A DNA stretch of 64,000 nucleotides. It comes from Cylicocyclus nassatus. Its lineage: Eukaryota; Nematoda; Chromadorea; Rhabditida; Strongylidae. The stretch covers positions 17,151,676-17,215,675 of the forward strand of contig CATQJL010000316.1 in assembly GCA_958299035.1 (NCBI GenBank), in the 5' to 3' direction. The translations under genes were made by a program, and so were the position numbers. Shown piece after piece: positions 32,180 through 43,316 of this stretch. The notes under the pieces are model-generated. The model was given only the letters and a program-made list of their open reading frames with translations, did no database searches and was not told the origin of the DNA. Position 1 is the stretch's first letter; each line of letters opens with the position of its first letter.

Positions 32180-32843
32180 CAGGGTGTTCCAAAAGTAAGT
32201 ACACACTTTTCAATCGTCAATATTTCTCTTCCCAATGAGTCTTTTTTTTGCCAGTCAAGTCCATTCTGTAAAACGAGGCTCAACTTAGATTTACAGTATC
32301 GATGGAACACCGATCGCCTTTCGTTATTGTAGGATTATGGTAAGAACTTCCATTATGTGGAATCATTGAGAAGCATACCATCTGACAAAATTTTCTCAAA
32401 AAATCTGAGAAGTTTGTGTAATAGGGTTTTCGCGCACGCTGATTCCACTACATAACTTTTTACAAGTGTTTTCAGCTTTTTTGACAGTGCAGTCAATTTC
32501 TGACAAATACTGAGAATTCAGCTATTACGGTTTACCTGGGATAACTCTGGAAAGAACCATCATAGTAAAGTGGAAATTTCATATTTGAAATCGGCGGCTT
32601 CCACGACCATAGCACAAAGGTACTCTGCTCGTTTGGTTCTGTTTCAAAACAGAATATGGCTTCCAATGGCCAACCATTGTCGAAGTACCTACAGTTATCC
32701 TACAGTACGAGCGATGATCGGTGATTCGCTCGATACAGTTAATCTAAGTCTCTACTAAACAGTACTTGGAAAGCGGAAAAAGACGCAATGGGAAGAGAGA
32801 TATTAACGATTGAAAAGTGTGTACTTACTTCTGGGACAGCCTG
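32180..32843. mobile_element. MITE of the CAGGGTGTCCCAAAAGTAAG family, second tandem copy
   Basis: 664 bp. The left TIR is CAGGGTGTTCCAAAAGTAAG and the right end is ACTTCTGGGACAGCCTG. About 40 bp of left flank (CAAGCAAACAGACATTATA) is shared with the flank of the preceding copy, so the pair looks like a tandem duplication that includes flanking DNA. Confidence 0.78.
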
Positions 32844-33074
32844 TATTCTTATACATAATGCTCTCCGAAAAACATCAGCTGATTTTTTTTACTACAAATC
32901 GTCCTATTTCCCAATCATGGAACCATTTATCTCATTGTGTTCTGCTAAAAATGTTAGTATATGTTTATGTTTGCCATGTCTTTTTCGTGCATTGATAGTC
33001 CTACTTTCTACCCATTGCGAACCTCTCCTTTTATTAATTATACCCGCATTTTTGCACATACCAATAAATAAAAT

Positions 33075-33517
33075 AACTAGATATAAAAGTGAATGTCTGT
33101 TTGTACGTATGTTCCGAATAAAAATTTCTATTGAAACAGTGCAAACCAAATTTTGCACACATCCACTTCGGGGTCTGGGCGATGTTGTAGGCCACTTTTT
33201 TTATTCGATATCGATTTTATAGATGTCTTCTAAAGTTTAAGCTATCGGAGTTGGCGGGAGGGGGATGGTAAGTGAACATAACCATGAATACAAAATTAGG
33301 TAGTTGTTAACATTATCAATTACTTTTATCGTTTTTTTGCAAAGTTTGAGTGGGTTAGGAATTGGCACAGGGGTGAGGAACATGCTGATTATGAAAACAT
33401 ATTGGATACGTATTGGCGTGTAATCTTGGGACCGGTACAGTGAGATTGTACGGATAGAGCACAATGAATTCTATCGTAGTGCACTGACGAGACAGGCGAG
33501 CCGGGTATGCTAGCTAG
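33075..33517 (+). mobile_element. Helitron-like remnant, 3' end CTAG
   Basis: The left part (TATAAAAGTGAATGTCTGTT at about 33081) resembles common Helitron 5' ends. The right end GCCGGGTATGCTAGCTAG followed by T fits the Helitron 3' terminus CTRR-T. It encodes no protein. The 5' boundary is uncertain. Confidence 0.5.
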
Positions 33518-34597
33518 TTTTCAAAATTTTATTTTTAATTGATAAATTGCTAAATGCTGAATTTTTTACGATATTGTTCGCTTTTTCGCCGTAGATCAGT
33601 CAAAATAAAAACCCGCAATGACTTTTGTTTTTCTTCACCTAAAAACTCTTTCTCCCATACAAAAACCGTCGTACTTGACTCTTGCCCTAATCGAAGTTGT
33701 CGCTTTTTCAAACTGATTTATAAGTAAAGGAGTTTTGGTCTAAATGGGTATGTAGTAGTGGCGGGCAGGCAGGATTCCTGTTTGGGATGAGGGGAGGGAG
33801 GGGAAGGCTTGGCATAAATTTCTTTCAAATGACGATGCGTGCCTCAGCCACGCACTTCAACTTTGGGCTGCTTCTGAAAATTTTTGCGGGCTCATAACCG
33901 AAATTTTGGAGAAAAGGGGACGTGGCCACAACTACTCCCACCCGAATAACATCTTTTCCAAAACTAATTTGAATTTTCAGAAATTTTCAAAATAATTTCA
34001 AGTGTTTACATGAATAAAAAAAGCACTTGCACATTTTTATAACTATTGTAGGTAAATTTCCAAAACCACTCCCAACTCACTGCCGAGGAAGGGGGGGGAG
34101 GGGGGGGGGGAGAGGGACAAGTTCCTTTCTCTTTTTCATTTCCGCCCCTAGCTTTCGCTTTTGGCAAAGCTCTTCTGTGAAATGATTCACGAATATTTTC
34201 TTTCTAGAAGTTGACATCCTTCAAATATGCAAAAAGCGATAAAGCAATGCTTTCGCGGTAATTGTTATGGTGAGTCGTTAGGTGTGGAAGCAGAAAGTGA
34301 GTTTTAACTTCCAAGTCCCTTTCTTATAAAACCTTGGCATTTGTCGAATCAATTTTCTGTTGCTCCGAACAGGCTTGAGAAGGTCTTCATTTCTTTCCAA
34401 TCACGGCCTTGCGTTTCAACTCCTCTTCTCAAAGCCCTGAAGTTTTAAACGTTATCTTAACTCCAAACCACTAAGCGTCTCCTCTGACTCTGCTAATCTT
34501 CGGCCTTCTCACAATCTATAGTTCATTTACAAAATCGTGATGACGGATTTCACTGCGGACTTTGCGCCCATAGGAGCATAAAACGCTCATATAGGGG
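33518..34597. other. No gene; contains a G-rich tract
   Basis: Non-coding sequence with no recognised element ends. A run of nearly pure G lies at about 34088-34116. Confidence 0.45.
34088..34116. repeat. G-tract, potential G-quadruplex
   Basis: Runs of 8 and 12 G separated by single A residues, preceded by AGGAAG and followed by AGAGGG. Confidence 0.85.
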
Positions 34598-34856
34598 TGC
34601 AGGATAGCGAGAGCCGGACGTGCGTACGGCTATCGCGCCGCGCACGTCAGATGTGCGTCCGACGACTCAGGTAGGTGCCAGACTTAACCTGTTGAACAAT
34701 TTCATTCGGTTCACCACCTTTGCTGTTGGAAGTGTAGTGATTTGACCTATAAACCGAACAAACCAGGTGAAGCGGATAAGTCTGGCACCTGCCCTAGTGA
34801 CATCGGACGTGCGCGGCGCAATGGCCGTACGCACGTCCGACTCTCGCGATCCTGCA
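34598..34856. mobile_element. Small GC-rich fold-back element
   Basis: 259 bp. The left arm starts TGCAGGATAGCGAGAG and the right arm ends CTCTCGCGATCCTGCA. Arms of about 90 bp pair imperfectly and share GGACGTGCGTACGG and AGGTGCCAGACTTA in inverted form. It is much more GC-rich than its surroundings and has no coding capacity. No target duplication was identified. Confidence 0.72.
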
Positions 34857-37159
34857 GGTCCTTTAGAAGAAGTCATCGCCTCAACGTTCAGCTCAGTCAC
34901 TTCCTGTGTCTAAATATTACCATACATAAGCAAAAAAATCATCCAACTAGTGATGAAAACCAAGAAAATCCGATTACCGGAAGTGGCGTGGTTCGCGATT
35001 TTCAAATACCCTACACAATCATAAATCACATAACGATATACATACGAGAGAAGTCAGAAGTTATTGATAAACACTTGTTCTTGTTATTCATCCCTGAACT
35101 CTTGGTAATAATCGAGAAAGCTTTCAATGTTTTTCTAGTAAAATCCTTGTTTTATACGCAGAAATAATATTAGAATTTCCTCTAACGATCAAATCTCCCT
35201 ATAACTGCCAAGCGGCATAGGGACGTTTGACACGTGCCAAACTCAAATCCTTTTATCGGTCAGATGTATCTTTCATGCGGATACCAAATTTCTCACCATT
35301 TCTCCAACATAAACTTAGGAACTAAGGTCTCAATCTGATAAACGACTTCCACTTTGCACAATCCCCACACTGCCTTGCGGACATGCTATGTTTGCTCTGT
35401 CGTACAATGTCGTAGAGCCATTCTAGACTGAAGGAAATCCGTTGACGACCGCCCCGTTTCATGCGTTTAAAGCACCACGGGCGTGCCCTTTTGAAGCTTT
35501 TCCAGCGTCATAGTGTGCTGCAGTGCGCGGGAGTATTGCGCTCGCAGCATCAATGTCCTTTGATTTTTCTTGTTGATTAAAGGCACCTAGATCAACACAC
35601 ACTCAGATAATCGCTGGGGTTAGACGGCCATGCGATTTATGGCAGACGGGCACCGGAAATATAATTCGCTGATTTCTTGCGGTCCGCTTGCAGATATTTG
35701 TAAGAATTTTGGGGAAATTTCAGCCGAATGTTCGGAGAACTACTGCGGCTTCTTCATTGATTAGTTGTGGCGCAGTGGCCGCATTCTCGCAAATCTTCCG
35801 CAAGAATATGCAAGATTATTGAGGTTTGTACGGTCCTCAATAAAGAGCCGCACATCCCTAGGTGCTTTCCGCAGGGAAAAAGTACCTTAAACTCGGGTAA
35901 TTGAACCAACGATAACACTGATAACCTCTGCTATGCAGAGTGTTACCTCTGCTCGACAGACGCCCAAAATTGCTAAAAAGAGTCCGAGCGCTCGCTGAAA
36001 GCTTGGCCCGCGCTCGCTAAAAGAGATTATTTGACGAGCGTCTGCAGATAATTTTGTATTGCTGTTTGCTGGCAGAACACGGAAGTATCGCTTGCTGAAT
36101 GTTTAGCCGCGAACCAAAATTCTGCTGATCGCTTGCAGAAAGGTGCGAGTTTACGGACCGCCTGCCGTCGGCGACTCTCTGAATAGGTATGAAACAGGCC
36201 CCGTGAGTATACGATTTGCGTTGGTACGATCCTTTGATGTGGCCTCCAAAAGAACATACGGGCCTGTGATACGTAACACAAAAAGCCCCTCGTATCATAA
36301 ACCTCCCCCTGAGAAGGTAAGCTCACGCATCAATCGATTATGGAGCGCAGCTGCACCCATGCAGTTGGGCTTCCTCTGGCGAGCCGAGAAGATGAGTCCG
36401 GAACTCGCCCGCGCCCTTCAAACAGGGTTTCCAGGAACTGGGTTCTTTCATGGTTTTGAACAATTTGAACTTTATGACTGTAATCAGGGCCATGGAAAGG
36501 CTCTATAATGACAAAAACATAGGCGGAATTTTGCCTGAATGCTGCTTTTGAGCATTTATCAATGTATTTTTCTTCATAGTTTTCATTCCTAAAAGTTACT
36601 GTTTTCCATTTCTTTAAAGTACTCACGATAATCAAATGCCCTTTGATGAATAATGAAATGAAAAAAAAAGAAAACAAGTTTTGGCGTAATTCCTAAACTC
36701 CTCCTTTTTCTTACCTACCATGAAATCTCCATGAAATTATTTTAAGAATCATCGCTCCGGGCATAGTTAGGGGAAAGGGTGAGCTTTCTTAGGAAGCATG
36801 ATAGCCGTCATACATCCTCCAAAAGCGAGCCCACTCGAATGCTTACTTCAGCACATTTGCATGTGTCCTTAATGTAAGCGTGCTGAAATAACCAATTTAG
36901 TGGTTTCGAGAAAAAAGGCAAATTATTACAAAAAAAAGAAAACATGCATTCTCGTTCATTCCCTTAGCCACAATATCCATCACTGCAAAGAAAATTATTA
37001 TCCCATCTAACTTTGCCTGAAGCGATGGTCGTAGGGTTCCTTCATATTACGTTGCAGGACGCAGCAGCCTGCCGCAACACGCCGCTGCAGTGAAAAAATA
37101 CGCGCTCGCTGTAAATGAGCGCTCTTGGAAAACTTGGTTTCAAATAGCAAATTACTCAG
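34857..37159. other. No gene recognised
   Basis: Includes a moderately GC-rich block (about 35390-35900 and 36010-36500) with short open frames on both strands but no domain I recognise. A repeat or decayed gene cannot be excluded. No RNA gene was seen. Confidence 0.4.
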
Positions 37160-37960
<801 letters not shown>

Positions 37961-38483
37961 TCGAGGAATAATATGCAAGCGGGTAGTGTTCTTATTGACA
38001 GGAAATACACAGCTTAACAATAGAACGAATCATTTTCAACGATGCGCGGCAGAATGAGGTTCGTTGCTTTTCAACGGTGAATGCAAAAAAGGTTAACAAG
38101 CTTTATGCTCCCGCCTTCAGTGGCGTCACTTGCGGATTATTGCTTTCATCGCCTCGCCCATATACTACTTTTTTCTGAAAGGTGTTCTGCTTATTTGCTT
38201 CATTGAAAACTTCTTACCTGCTTACAGCAGCAGTTTCTTAACGCGCAAGTCTGCTATCATCAGGCGGATGTTAACGGATCAAACGAAAGAGAAGGAAACC
38301 GCAGGCGCTTTTGTGAATCTTCAGTTCTTTATAGTACAGAAGCTGTTGAAGGGGTTGGATGTATTACAGCGTTACTGAGTTGCTTGTTCGAATAACTGAT
38401 AAATGTGCGCAGCTGCAAGCATACCTAATAAGGAAAGCTGCCTAACTCAGCTTGGCCTTTTGGTAAAAGGCATATATATTCTG
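37961..38483. other. No gene seen
   Basis: An 82-codon open frame with a hydrophobic start (38130-38378) has no recognisable family. Nothing else was noted. Confidence 0.4.
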
Positions 38484-38699
38484 AATCAGCTTTAAACGCC
38501 GATTCCAAATGTGCTATTGCTAGCTGCCACGCAGCATTCCAAAGCGAGTTATGGGCTCTTTCTTACGCAAAATTGGCATACTACTGAACATGAGAAGACT
38601 GCCTATAGAATTTTGCGCAGGAAAAAGCCCATAACTCGCTTTGGAATGGTGTGTGGCAGCTAGGAATAGCATGTGGGAATCAGCATTTGAAGCTGAATT
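38484..38699. repeat. Inverted repeat hairpin, 216 bp
   Basis: The left arm (ATTCCAAAGCGAGTTATGGG near 38533) pairs with CCCATAACTCGCTTTGGAAT near 38627. The outer CAGCTTTAAACGCCGATTCC pairs with GGAATCAGCATTTGAAGCTG. Arms are about 80-85 bp with a loop of about 50 bp. It may be a small fold-back MITE. Confidence 0.75.
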
Positions 38700-39373
38700 A
38701 CACCGTGTTCAGGATTTATGGTTCATTGATTATTGCGTACGGCGGAAACTGGGTAGGGAAACGAAAGGCGCTAGTTTGGGCCGCCTCCGCGGACTGCTGG
38801 TCCTGGAACGACATGCAACAACACTGCGAAAGGACTAGTTGGCGGCGAAAGTCGACTCAAACTGGCGGCTTTCGTTCCCCCACCCGCGGAAACTTTTATA
38901 CATCATGTTCATTCTTGAAAGAAAGCTTTTGTAGACCTGCGTGGCGAATGTGCGAGGATTGGTGCACATGAAAACGTGATTTTTCTCGAAGTAGCTGGTT
39001 GAGAAAGTTTTTCGCAAGAAACCGTAAACTTAAACGTTCACGTGCCGTTCAAGACTTAGCGCACAGCGGTTGCAGGTGTTTTGTTCTACACAAAAAGAGT
39101 TATAAAAGAGGTCACTTGGTTGAAGTAATGATTGTTTAAATGCTGTAGACCGACGAATAGAGCTTGAACCGCTGATTTTAGGCATACATTCTCTTAAGAA
39201 GCATTAATTTGCGAAAAGCTCTGGACTTCTATTTTGCCTAATTTGCGTGCATAGAGACTTGCGTAGTAATGATAATCATAGCAAAAGCACATGAAAATTC
39301 AATAAAACACCTGAAAAGAATAGTAAGCCTAGCCTTCTATAACTGAACTTCCCTCGTTTTCTAATGACCTTGT
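38700..39373. other. No gene seen; left flank of BEL element
   Basis: Non-coding sequence up to the first LTR. No element ends were noticed. Confidence 0.45.
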
Positions 39374-39928
39374 TATACGAACTTCGTAGTTCGTATTGTT
39401 CTTTTCTCCCTCATGTATAGACTCATCACATCCTTGTAGTTTAGTCATACTTTGCCAATTGCACAGCATCGTTGAATTTAGCAGCTTGCATCGTTTTTGC
39501 TATTGGAAGAATTCGCAGATGTTCGCGTCAGATGTGAATTGCTCAGGTTTTTAGCTAACAGTAGGATGTCGCGCGCAGCTGTGGCTTGATATGTGATCAC
39601 GCATATAAGTAGCTGACTGTGCACAGTCAGAGTTATTCACATGTACGACTCTTGCTCATTTGTTTCAACATTATTTCACTTTTATATTTGTGCCTTCTTT
39701 CAATCATATCATTTTTATTTGTAGTTCATCATTTAGTAATGTATTTTGTTATTTGTTCTACCCGTGTTTGTTGTTATCTGTTTAATCGTATTTATTGTTG
39801 CTATTTTGCTGCCTAGATAAAGTTTAATTACCCAAGTTTGAGGTGTGCTCGTGCGTATACGAAGTCCCGCGTGGCAATACTTTTGGTTGTGGTTTGGTAT
39901 TCGAAGCCTTATAGTTCTGACATATCCC
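39374..39928 (+). repeat. Left LTR of BEL element
   Basis: 555 bp. It starts with a small palindrome (TACGAACTTCGTAGTTCGTA) and ends at about ATATCCC. TATAAG at 39604-39609 is a plausible core promoter. It includes a 27-bp T/C-rich stretch (about 39692-39718) reduced to one base in the right LTR. The true start might be the TG at 39371. Confidence 0.9.
39604..39609 (+). promoter_or_regulatory. Putative LTR TATA box
   Basis: TATAAG in the context GCATATAAGTAGCTGAC. It is conserved at 48063-48068 in the right LTR. Confidence 0.45.
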
Positions 39929-40095
39929 AAGCCACTAACTATTACAAGTGGTGCATCGCCCAGATCAAGAGGTACCTTTTATTGCAGAAGATAAAGTGTG
40001 TCTCGCTTGCTTTGCACGATACGCTTTGATTGTTGCACGATAGTGGATCACCTGCACATACTGGAATCGCACGGAATTTCTTTTTGAATTGCATA

Positions 40096-41415
40096 ATGAC
40101 AACTACAGTAAGAGCGTATAAGGGACTTCTGACCAAAAGAAGCCAAGTCGCTCTGGCATGGTTGGAAGAATCCACACAGCGTCTTCAACACCTGAAGGAA
40201 ACAAGCACACAACAAGAGCAAGTCAAGGAGTTCACAATGGCTGTGGCGCGGTGTGACGAGTACCTAGAACTTCTCGAAGCATCCTTAACCAAACTTACGG
40301 AAGCCTTCGATAAACTTCAGGATACCACAGACGCAGAAGAAGATCAGTTAGACAAGCACGCAGAGATTGCTCAAGAGACGATCATGAAGTTATACGCACA
40401 CAAAACCAATACCAAGCGAATGCTACAAGAAATAACGACGACAAGTACGCTCTGAACAAGTGGAACCGACCACCAATGTTCTGCAGCGGTCAGTAAACTT
40501 CCAACTATACCTATTCCAAGCTTTACAGGAAAGAAGTGGGAATGGGACAACTTCTGGGCCATGTTCAAAGCCAACGTACACGACCAGGACCTAACGGAAT
40601 TGCAAAAATTCAATTACTTGCTGTCAGCCCTGAGTGGGGAGGCGAAGCAATCGATCTCGCGATTCTTCGTATCAGCAAGTAATTACGAAAAAGCCGTACA
40701 ACATTTGGCGAAACGCTATGACAACAAAGATGGCATCATACTGGAACTGAACAAAAGCCTACACAACTGCTTGGCAAGAGGACCCACCACCGCAGATCAG
40801 CGTCAACTATGGGACAAACTTTCCACTATCGCAGCGCAACTAGAAGAACACGAGCAACACCTCAGCAATCAAATAACTATCCAGATATTTCTCCAGAAGT
40901 TCCACGTACGCATTAGGAAAGCAGCTATGGAGAAACGACTCAGACACAAAGAAGAAAACAACAGCGAGTGGACATTGGACCAATGGCTCGACGCCATTGA
41001 TGACATCATATCACAAGAGGAACAAATCAACCACATGCTCTCGGTTGAAACACAAACAAAAAATCATGCAAATTACAATACGATGGCGATGAAAACACCT
41101 TCAGGATCAACCGGCAAATGGAAATCAAGCAACCTATGTGAATGCTGTAGAGGTAACGGACACAGGTGGATGAACTGTTCGCAAATTCCTACAGCAGCAC
41201 AGAAAAAAAGTTTCCTGCTTGACACTGGCAGATGTCACAACCGCGGATCGATTGATCACAGAGTAGCTTCATGCCTTAGCGGCAACTGCCGAAAGTGCGG
41301 CGAAAAACATCATACGGCAATATGTTCGGAACAAAAGCCGGGCGAAGGCGCGCAAAATCGGTCGGAGCGAAGTCAACAGAAGAGAACAGAAGTACCAAGA
41401 ACACCCAAAAATTAG
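40096..41415 (+). CDS. BEL gag, interrupted by an in-frame TGA
   Basis: From ATG 40096 the frame encodes an N-terminal helical region. An in-frame TGA lies at 40453-40455; the same frame continues and ends at TAG 41413-41415. The middle (about 40500-41090) has the WEWDNFWAMF-type region typical of the DUF1759 capsid of BEL/Pao gag. The C-terminal part has CCHC-like zinc knuckles: CECCRGNGHRWMNC (about 41137) and a second cluster ending CRKCGEKHHTAIC. Gag forms the particle and binds element RNA. The TGA would truncate it after 119 residues unless read through. Treat as a broken gene. Confidence 0.85.
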
Positions 41416-41457
41416 CTGAAGACGCCAACAAAACCTTATTGTTCTTCGAAGCAGCAT

Positions 41458-43185
41458 GTGGTAACGGAGTCAATCGCACAAGATACTCACGAAACGACAC
41501 AGGGAGCAACGGAAAGTGCCGAAACTCCAACAGTACTACAGCTCAGGAAAGAAAATGGTTGGAGACAGAACAGAGTAGTCCTACTCGCAGGAGCAATCCA
41601 GGTACTCGACACCGATGGAAACAAAAGGGAAACAGTCGTCCTGCTGGATACAGGTTCAGAGCTCTCTTTTATTGGAGAGGAGCTTGCAAACGAGCTCAAG
41701 TTGCCAACATTAGGCACAGCCTCTCTCGAGCTCAGCATATTTGGGTCACCTGCAGTGAAGACAAGAACGTGCGCTAAAACCGTTTTGAAGATGCTGGACA
41801 AAGAAGGCACACAACACGAAGTACAGCTGTATAAAAATGATTATATTACAAGCTCTGTACAACGAGCGAACCTCGACCCCGAAGATCTACGGTTCATCAA
41901 GGAAGGAAAGTACGATTTGTCTCTGCCTGTAGAAGGTGGAGACTTGCAACCACAAATCCTCTTAGGCTGCGATTACCTTTGGAACTTCATGGAACCTAGC
42001 AGCAACTTGAATTTACCTTCGGGACTGCACCTGATACCGACCAAGCTAGGATATATCATTAGCGGTCGACAAGGATACACGTGCCAAAGGCTGGCGGTAT
42101 CATGCACACTCCAGGGACATGAAACTGAAAAGGAGACATGGGACCGCTACTGGTCTTTGGAATCCACCGGTACGGAGGAGTACACTGGTCCACAAAAAAC
42201 GGAGCTCCAGAAAACAAACGAGAAAGTATTGGAAAATTTTAAGGAGTCCATCGAGAAAAGGGAGGACGGCTACTACGTACGCCTACCATGGAAAGAGAAC
42301 CATCCCGAACTCCCCGATAACAAGGCGCTAGCAATGAAACGTCTTGCAAAGATCCTGGAGATATATCAAAAGGACCCGAAGACACTACAAGCGTACGACA
42401 ACATCTTCAAGGAACAACAAGAGAAGGGAATAATAGAAGAAGTAACATCGAAGTACGTTGATGAAGGAGAAGTAGTCCACTATTTACCGCATCAGGCGGT
42501 AATCACTCCCTCTAAGGAAACGACAAAGATGAGAATCGTCTTTGACGCGTCAGCCCACTACAAAGACTGCCCTAGCCTCAACGACGTACTCCATCAAGGC
42601 CCTCTCATCCTCCCGGATCTGGTTGGAATTCTGCTTCGATTCCGAATGCACAGTATCGCAGTGATGTCGGACATCGAAAAGGCATTCCTACAAGTACGAC
42701 TGCAAGAAAAGGACCGTGACGCCACCCGTTGTATCTGGGTCAGGGATATCTCACTTCCACCCACGCCGGATAACATAGTGGTCTACAGATTCACCAGAAT
42801 TACCTTCGGACTCAACGCTTCTCCTTTCCTGTTAAGCGCTACGATAGATCATCACCTAGAAACCACAGCAAATGATGACGACATGGCCCCGGAAATAAGA
42901 AGGAATTTGTACGTGGACAACTTATTCTTTGGTGCACAATCTTCAAACGAAGCACTTTTGAAGTATGCACACACAAAGAAGCTCTTCCAAGACCTCAAAA
43001 TGAACTTGAGAGAATTTTGCTCCAACGACAAAACCTTCTGCAACGCCATTGATGAGGCCGACAAGATGAAATCCACCTCCCCCAAGGTCCTAGGCATCAC
43101 ATGGAATTCGGAAACGGACAAACTCATAATCAAAGGCTCGATGGCAACCTTGAAGGGAAACGACACCAAGCGAACAGTCACATAG
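41458..43185 (+). CDS. BEL pol part 1: protease and reverse transcriptase
   Basis: The frame is the same as gag, separated from it only by the TAG at 41413. The listed start is the first ATG after that stop. Residues about 38-160 form an A17-type aspartic protease with LLDTGSELSF (active Asp at 41647). The RT domain follows: PHQAVITPSKETTKMRIVFD, NDVLHQGP, MSDIEKAFLQVRL (motif A), FGLNASPFLL (motif B) and NLYVDNLFFG (motif C, with YVDN in place of the usual YVDD, near 42910). The frame ends at an in-frame TAG (43183-43185) inside the region just after the RT thumb; the same frame reads on for about 57 codons with family-like sequence. Likely a decayed polyprotein. Confidence 0.9.
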   Translation: MVTESIAQDTHETTQGATESAETPTVLQLRKENGWRQNRVVLLAGAIQVLDTDGNKRETVVLLDTGSELSFIGEELANELKLPTLGTASLELSIFGSPAVKTRTCAKTVLKMLDKEGTQHEVQLYKNDYITSSVQRANLDPEDLRFIKEGKYDLSLPVEGGDLQPQILLGCDYLWNFMEPSSNLNLPSGLHLIPTKLGYIISGRQGYTCQRLAVSCTLQGHETEKETWDRYWSLESTGTEEYTGPQKTELQKTNEKVLENFKESIEKREDGYYVRLPWKENHPELPDNKALAMKRLAKILEIYQKDPKTLQAYDNIFKEQQEKGIIEEVTSKYVDEGEVVHYLPHQAVITPSKETTKMRIVFDASAHYKDCPSLNDVLHQGPLILPDLVGILLRFRMHSIAVMSDIEKAFLQVRLQEKDRDATRCIWVRDISLPPTPDNIVVYRFTRITFGLNASPFLLSATIDHHLETTANDDDMAPEIRRNLYVDNLFFGAQSSNEALLKYAHTKKLFQDLKMNLREFCSNDKTFCNAIDEADKMKSTSPKVLGITWNSETDKLIIKGSMATLKGNDTKRTVT

Positions 43186-43316
43186 CAACTTGCTTCGGTG
43201 TATGTCCCAGTGGGATTTCTGGTGCCTCTACTACTACCGGCACAAATATTCATGCAGTCATTATGGAAGGAAGGATTGGACTGGGACACACCGCTTCCAG
43301 CGCAATTGCGTGATCA

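Noticed and set aside
36143..36508. 121-codon open frame in a GC-richer block
   Set aside because: The sequence has no recognisable domain and overlaps long open frames on the other strand; no splice or start context supports it.
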